The notes under the pieces were generated by a model that ran no database searches, was not told where the DNA came from, and saw nothing but the letters and a program-made list of their open reading frames with translations. 7,357 nucleotides of DNA. Source: Bacillota bacterium (GTDB taxonomy: Bacteria; Bacillota; Desulfotomaculia; Desulfotomaculales; Desulfotomaculaceae). The DNA lies in contig JAMCWI010000060.1 of NCBI GenBank assembly GCA_023481335.1, positions 1,668-9,024 on the forward strand. The letters are read 5' to 3'. Shown here in pieces: positions 4,822 through 7,357 of this stretch (the first letter of the stretch is position 1; every line of letters starts with the position of its first letter). A program made the translations under genes and the position numbers.

Positions 4822-6831
4822 ATGATGCGGTTTAAAAGGTGGCACTATTTACTGGCAGGTGCCACTATTCTTCTTGGGGCTATTGTCTGGCTGTATTTTA
4901 CAGGCGTTGGCAGAACCCCGCAGGAAATCAGCCAATTAAAACAAAGTGAAATAAAAAATTCCTATGATGTGGTGGTGGTGGGAGGGGATCCCGAAGGAAT
5001 TGCCGCCGCCGTTGCTGCGGCCCGCAGCGGCAGCCGGACGCTCCTGGTGGATACCCGTCCGGTCCTTGGGGGTCTGATGACCCGGGGTTGGTTAAACAGC
5101 CTGGACATGAACTACGGGCCGGGCAAAGAGCTGCTAAACAAGGGTATTTTTCAAGAGTTTTTGAGCGGAGTGGAAGGCGATTCCTTTGATGTGCTAACCG
5201 CTGCCAACGTATTTCACCAAATGGTGAATAAGGAAGAAAACTTGGATGTCCTCCCCTCTGCGGCAGCCGTTTTACCCATTGCAGACGGAGCGGCCAGGCC
5301 CCTCCTGCAACCGGGGCAGTCGGTGGCCGGTGACCATGCTGCCGGTAAGTATCCCGTGCTTTCGGGTGAAAATTTGAATCGGGTGAAGGATGAGGGCAAC
5401 AGTGGTCAGCAGGCGGGCCGGTTAACCGGCATTCAGGTATTTATGAAGGGACAGGGCGTACGGAACATTGCCGCCAGCAGGGTTATTGACGCCACCCAGG
5501 ACGCAGACCTGGCGGCAGCTGCCGGGGTGCCCTTTACCTATGGGCAGGAGGATTACGGCAACCATGGCCAGGTGATGGCCGTAACGCTGGTTTTCAAATT
5601 GGAGGGCATCAGTAAAGCGGACTGGACAAAGATGATGCTGAGCCTCAACTGGCAAAGGCTGCAGGCTATGGTTGCCGCCAAGGGCAGTGCCGACCGGCAT
5701 ACCGGGGCCAATTTTTGGAGCGCCTGGGGTTTTGATGCCATTATGAAGGATTACAAGTCCAACAACCCGGAGGTGGCCATGCGGGGGCTGAATGTGGGGC
5801 GGCAGCGGGACCACAGTGTATTAATCAATGCCCTGCAGGTTTACGGCATCGACGGTTTAAAGGTTGAGGACCGGCAGCGGGCCAGGGAACTGGCCCAAAA
5901 GGAATTGCCCCATATTGTAGAGTATATGAAGGAACATATTCCGGGTTTTAGAAATGCCCGGCTGGCAGGGGTTGCACCTGAGCTGTATGTACGGGAGACC
6001 CGGCATATCCAGGGACTTTACCGCCTGACGGTGGATGATGTGCTGGAAAACAGGGATTTTGCCGACCGCATTGCCTTTGGTTCCTATCCCATTGACATCC
6101 AGGCCACCGACCCGCTTTTCCGGGGCAACGTCATTGGGTTCCCCACCCAGTATGCCATTCCTTTTCGCAGCATTGTGCCGCAGGGTGTGGAAAACCTGCT
6201 GGTGGTGGGGCGGGGGGCCAGCTTCGATTCCCTGGCCCACGGCAGCGCCAGGGTGATTCCCATCGGCATGGCCACCGGCCAAGCCGCCGGTGTGGCAGCG
6301 GCCCTTAGTTTGGAGACCAACGCTCCTTTTAGCGAGATGGCGAAGGATGCAAGGTTGATAGAGCAGCTGCAGCAGCACCTGGCGGACCAGGGTGTTGACC
6401 TGAAACCCTCCCAGGTGCCGCCTCCGCCGGAAACCCGTCACTGGGCCTATGAAGGAATGAAATTCATGCGCCATTACGGTTTGGCCGCCGGTGGTTACAA
6501 CAATAACTACCGGTTGGATGAGAACATGTCGGAGTCCCAGTTTATCAACGGGTTAAATGTGCTACGACTGGCGGGGGTAAAGGTAAAGGAGCGTCCGGCC
6601 CTTTATCCCGAGGGGAATGAGCTCACCCTGGAGGATGTGGCCTATATGTTCTCCCGCTACCTGGGCCATGATTTTAACAAAAAGCAAGCCTATGAATACT
6701 TCGCCCAGGCCGGTTTCTGGGACAGCCAGGCGGTGGAACGTGTGCAGGCAAATAACGGTGTGGTTACGGTCGGGGCAGGCTACATGCTGCTGCAGGATTT
6801 CACCGAACGGTGCCTGGCAATAAACAAATAA
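4822..6831 (+). CDS. Membrane-anchored FAD-dependent oxidoreductase with C-terminal SLH-like segment
   Basis: This 669-residue protein belongs to the FAD_oxidored type (PF12831-like). A basic MMRFKRW followed by one hydrophobic helix (about 8-28), without a cleavage motif or twin arginine, predicts an N-in/C-out anchor. The dinucleotide-binding motif is YDVVVVGGDPEGIAAAVAAA (48-67), followed by LLVDTRPVLGGLMTRGW (74-90). VIDATQDADLAAAAG (221-235), LYVRETRHIQGLYRLT (388-403), YPIDIQATDP (422-431) and LLVVGRGASFDSLAHGSARV (459-478) are family landmarks; the last two border the flavin. Residues about 155-199 look like an insertion between strands. From about 537, TRHWAYEGMKFMRHYGLAAGGY and FRPDE-like YRLDENMSESQF resemble one S-layer homology repeat, with poorer similarity to the end. 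The substrate is unknown. The Shine-Dalgarno GAGGGTG (4803-4809) is 12 nt from the ATG at 4822 and 15 nt from the one at 4825, so translation initiation looks weak; an upstream GTG at 4807 is closed by a stop. The gene lies 96 bp after the deacetylase, with the repeats in between. Confidence 0.88.
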   Translation: MMRFKRWHYLLAGATILLGAIVWLYFTGVGRTPQEISQLKQSEIKNSYDVVVVGGDPEGIAAAVAAARSGSRTLLVDTRPVLGGLMTRGWLNSLDMNYGPGKELLNKGIFQEFLSGVEGDSFDVLTAANVFHQMVNKEENLDVLPSAAAVLPIADGAARPLLQPGQSVAGDHAAGKYPVLSGENLNRVKDEGNSGQQAGRLTGIQVFMKGQGVRNIAASRVIDATQDADLAAAAGVPFTYGQEDYGNHGQVMAVTLVFKLEGISKADWTKMMLSLNWQRLQAMVAAKGSADRHTGANFWSAWGFDAIMKDYKSNNPEVAMRGLNVGRQRDHSVLINALQVYGIDGLKVEDRQRARELAQKELPHIVEYMKEHIPGFRNARLAGVAPELYVRETRHIQGLYRLTVDDVLENRDFADRIAFGSYPIDIQATDPLFRGNVIGFPTQYAIPFRSIVPQGVENLLVVGRGASFDSLAHGSARVIPIGMATGQAAGVAAALSLETNAPFSEMAKDARLIEQLQQHLADQGVDLKPSQVPPPPETRHWAYEGMKFMRHYGLAAGGYNNNYRLDENMSESQFINGLNVLRLAGVKVKERPALYPEGNELTLEDVAYMFSRYLGHDFNKKQAYEYFAQAGFWDSQAVERVQANNGVVTVGAGYMLLQDFTERCLAINK

Positions 6832-6837
6832 TTTGTT
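6823..6837. other. AT-rich hairpin across the convergent stop codons
   Basis: AACAAA (6823-6828) pairs with TTTGTT (6832-6837) around TAA, overlapping the oxidoreductase stop (6829-6831) and the first two bases of the aspartyl protease stop triplet (6836-6838, read on the - strand). The six-pair stem is too AT-rich and lacks a T tract on the + strand, so it is at best a weak bidirectional terminator. No better terminator is visible for either gene inside the window. Confidence 0.3.
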
Positions 6838-7225
6838 AAATTCCTTCGTACAGCAGCATATTTTTAAGGTCAATCACAGCGCCAACCCTGGACAACAGAT
6901 CCAGTCCTAACAGTCCGTTGACCCTACCTGTCTGGTCAATTACACAAAAATCCATATTGCATTCATTTACATTGAAGGGACCAAAATCTACCTTGTCTAC
7001 TTTCTTGACAAAGGCATACTGTCTGCCTCCCAAGCCAACACTGGTGACAATCTGGTCTTCGTCTTGATATTCCAAACCTAAATTATGAACAGAATCCGGT
7101 GAGAGAATTGAGTGTGTGGCACCGGTGTCGATGACCACATTCTCAATTACTCCTGTCTTACCATGGCAGGTAACCCGTAAAGAGGTGAACAGCAAGCCGT
7201 CTCGGTAATCAATTGCCATTTTCAT
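6836..7225 (-). CDS. Retropepsin-like aspartyl protease, single domain
   Basis: The protein has 129 residues with no signal peptide or membrane helix, so it is probably cytoplasmic. The active-site motif is VVIDTGATHSILSPD (30-44), with catalytic D33 in the DTGA loop. A glycine-rich flap-like segment GLGG follows (64-67). The hydrophobic-Gly motif NGLLGLDLL (103-111) and the final VIDLKNMLLYEG match the pepsin/retropepsin half-domain pattern (Asp_protease_2 or gag-asp families). One lobe contains one catalytic aspartate, so activity would need a homodimer, as in retroviral proteases. No retroelement genes are nearby, so this is a cellular stand-alone copy of the kind found across bacteria. 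The ATG at 7225 is preceded on the - strand by AGGGG (7232-7236), 6 nt away, and overlaps the stop of the upstream gene, which suggests translational coupling. The substrate is unknown; the upstream partner is the first candidate. Confidence 0.85.
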   Translation of the reverse strand: MKMAIDYRDGLLFTSLRVTCHGKTGVIENVVIDTGATHSILSPDSVHNLGLEYQDEDQIVTSVGLGGRQYAFVKKVDKVDFGPFNVNECNMDFCVIDQTGRVNGLLGLDLLSRVGAVIDLKNMLLYEGI

Positions 7226-7357
7226 ACAACACCCCTGAAGCCGGGATTATTTCTAATTACCAACTCCATTTTCTCATTGCGGGTATGATAGACCAGCGTG
7301 TCGCCCCTGCTTCTCATGAGCTCTGCGGTTGCCTCTGAGGAATCGGATATACTGCGG
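7222..7357 (-). CDS. Unrecognised protein, C-terminal 44 residues (5' end outside window)
   Basis: One - strand frame is open from the window edge to a TGA whose complement lies at 7222-7224, giving 44 residues. The segment is rich in charged residues (SEATAELMRSRGDTLVYHTR, then NEKMELVIRNNPGF and RGVV) and has a mixed helix/strand character. Its TGA overlaps the aspartyl protease ATG (ATGA), which is the main reason to believe it is a real gene. An internal ATG (complement of 7315-7317) has no good ribosome binding site, so the true start is probably beyond the window. I do not recognise the family. Confidence 0.6.
   Translation of the reverse strand, partial: RSISDSSEATAELMRSRGDTLVYHTRNEKMELVIRNNPGFRGVV

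Noticed and set aside
5857..6474. 205-codon open frame on the - strand inside the oxidoreductase gene
   Set aside because: It lies fully antisense to a strongly conserved coding sequence, has no recognisable domain, and has the composition of a frame shadow.
6836..7225. Aspartyl protease as a remnant of a retroelement
   Set aside because: No reverse transcriptase, integrase or terminal repeats are visible, and the gene is intact and coupled to an ordinary-looking upstream frame.

Overview
The window looks like a chromosomal segment of a Gram-positive, Peptococcaceae-like (Desulfotomaculum/Pelotomaculum-type) member of the Clostridia. The reasons are moderate GC content, strong AGGAG-type ribosome binding sites, a LytR-CpsA-Psr (LCP) cell-wall ligase, a secreted copper-amine-oxidase-N-type 'stalk' protein and an SLH-like segment. 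The genus is an inference; nothing in the window fixes it.

Layout. Positions 41-472 (+) hold the C-terminal part of a WecG/TagA/CpsF-family glycosyltransferase. Its reading frame breaks at a G6-T7 homopolymer, and it is closed by a good intrinsic terminator (471-510). A sigma-A promoter with an extended -10 (619-648) then drives an LCP-family gene (684-1982), which also ends in a terminator (2017-2050). Next come four + strand genes: a secreted stalk-domain protein (2096-2698), a membrane acyltransferase-3 protein (2736-3824), a secreted polysaccharide deacetylase with a PgaB/IcaB-like motif set (3883-4725), and a membrane-anchored FAD-dependent oxidoreductase with a C-terminal SLH-like segment (4822-6831). 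Two perfect tandem copies of a 36-bp hairpin-forming repeat (4702-4773) lie across the end of the deacetylase gene and supply its last seven codons and its stop.

On the - strand, convergent with the oxidoreductase and only 4 bp from it, is a small retropepsin-like aspartyl protease (6836-7225). It is overlapped at an ATGA junction by the 3' end of an unrecognised gene that runs off the window (7222-7357).

How the genes may work together. The + strand genes share a cell-envelope theme: a glycosyltransferase of the wall-polymer type, a ligase that attaches polymers to peptidoglycan, an O-acyl modification protein, an N-deacetylase, and two exported or surface proteins. I read this as a surface-glycan synthesis and decoration neighbourhood. 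The acyltransferase plus deacetylase pair recalls icaC/icaB-like modification of a poly-amino-sugar, but the polymer itself cannot be identified here. The oxidoreductase is the least expected member, because its N-terminal anchor suggests that its flavin domain faces outside the membrane.

The most notable sequence-level items are the 36-bp repeat that has become coding sequence, the homopolymer frame break, the probably extracytoplasmic flavoprotein, and the coupled retropepsin pair. I found no CRISPR array, tRNA, rRNA or complete transposon.
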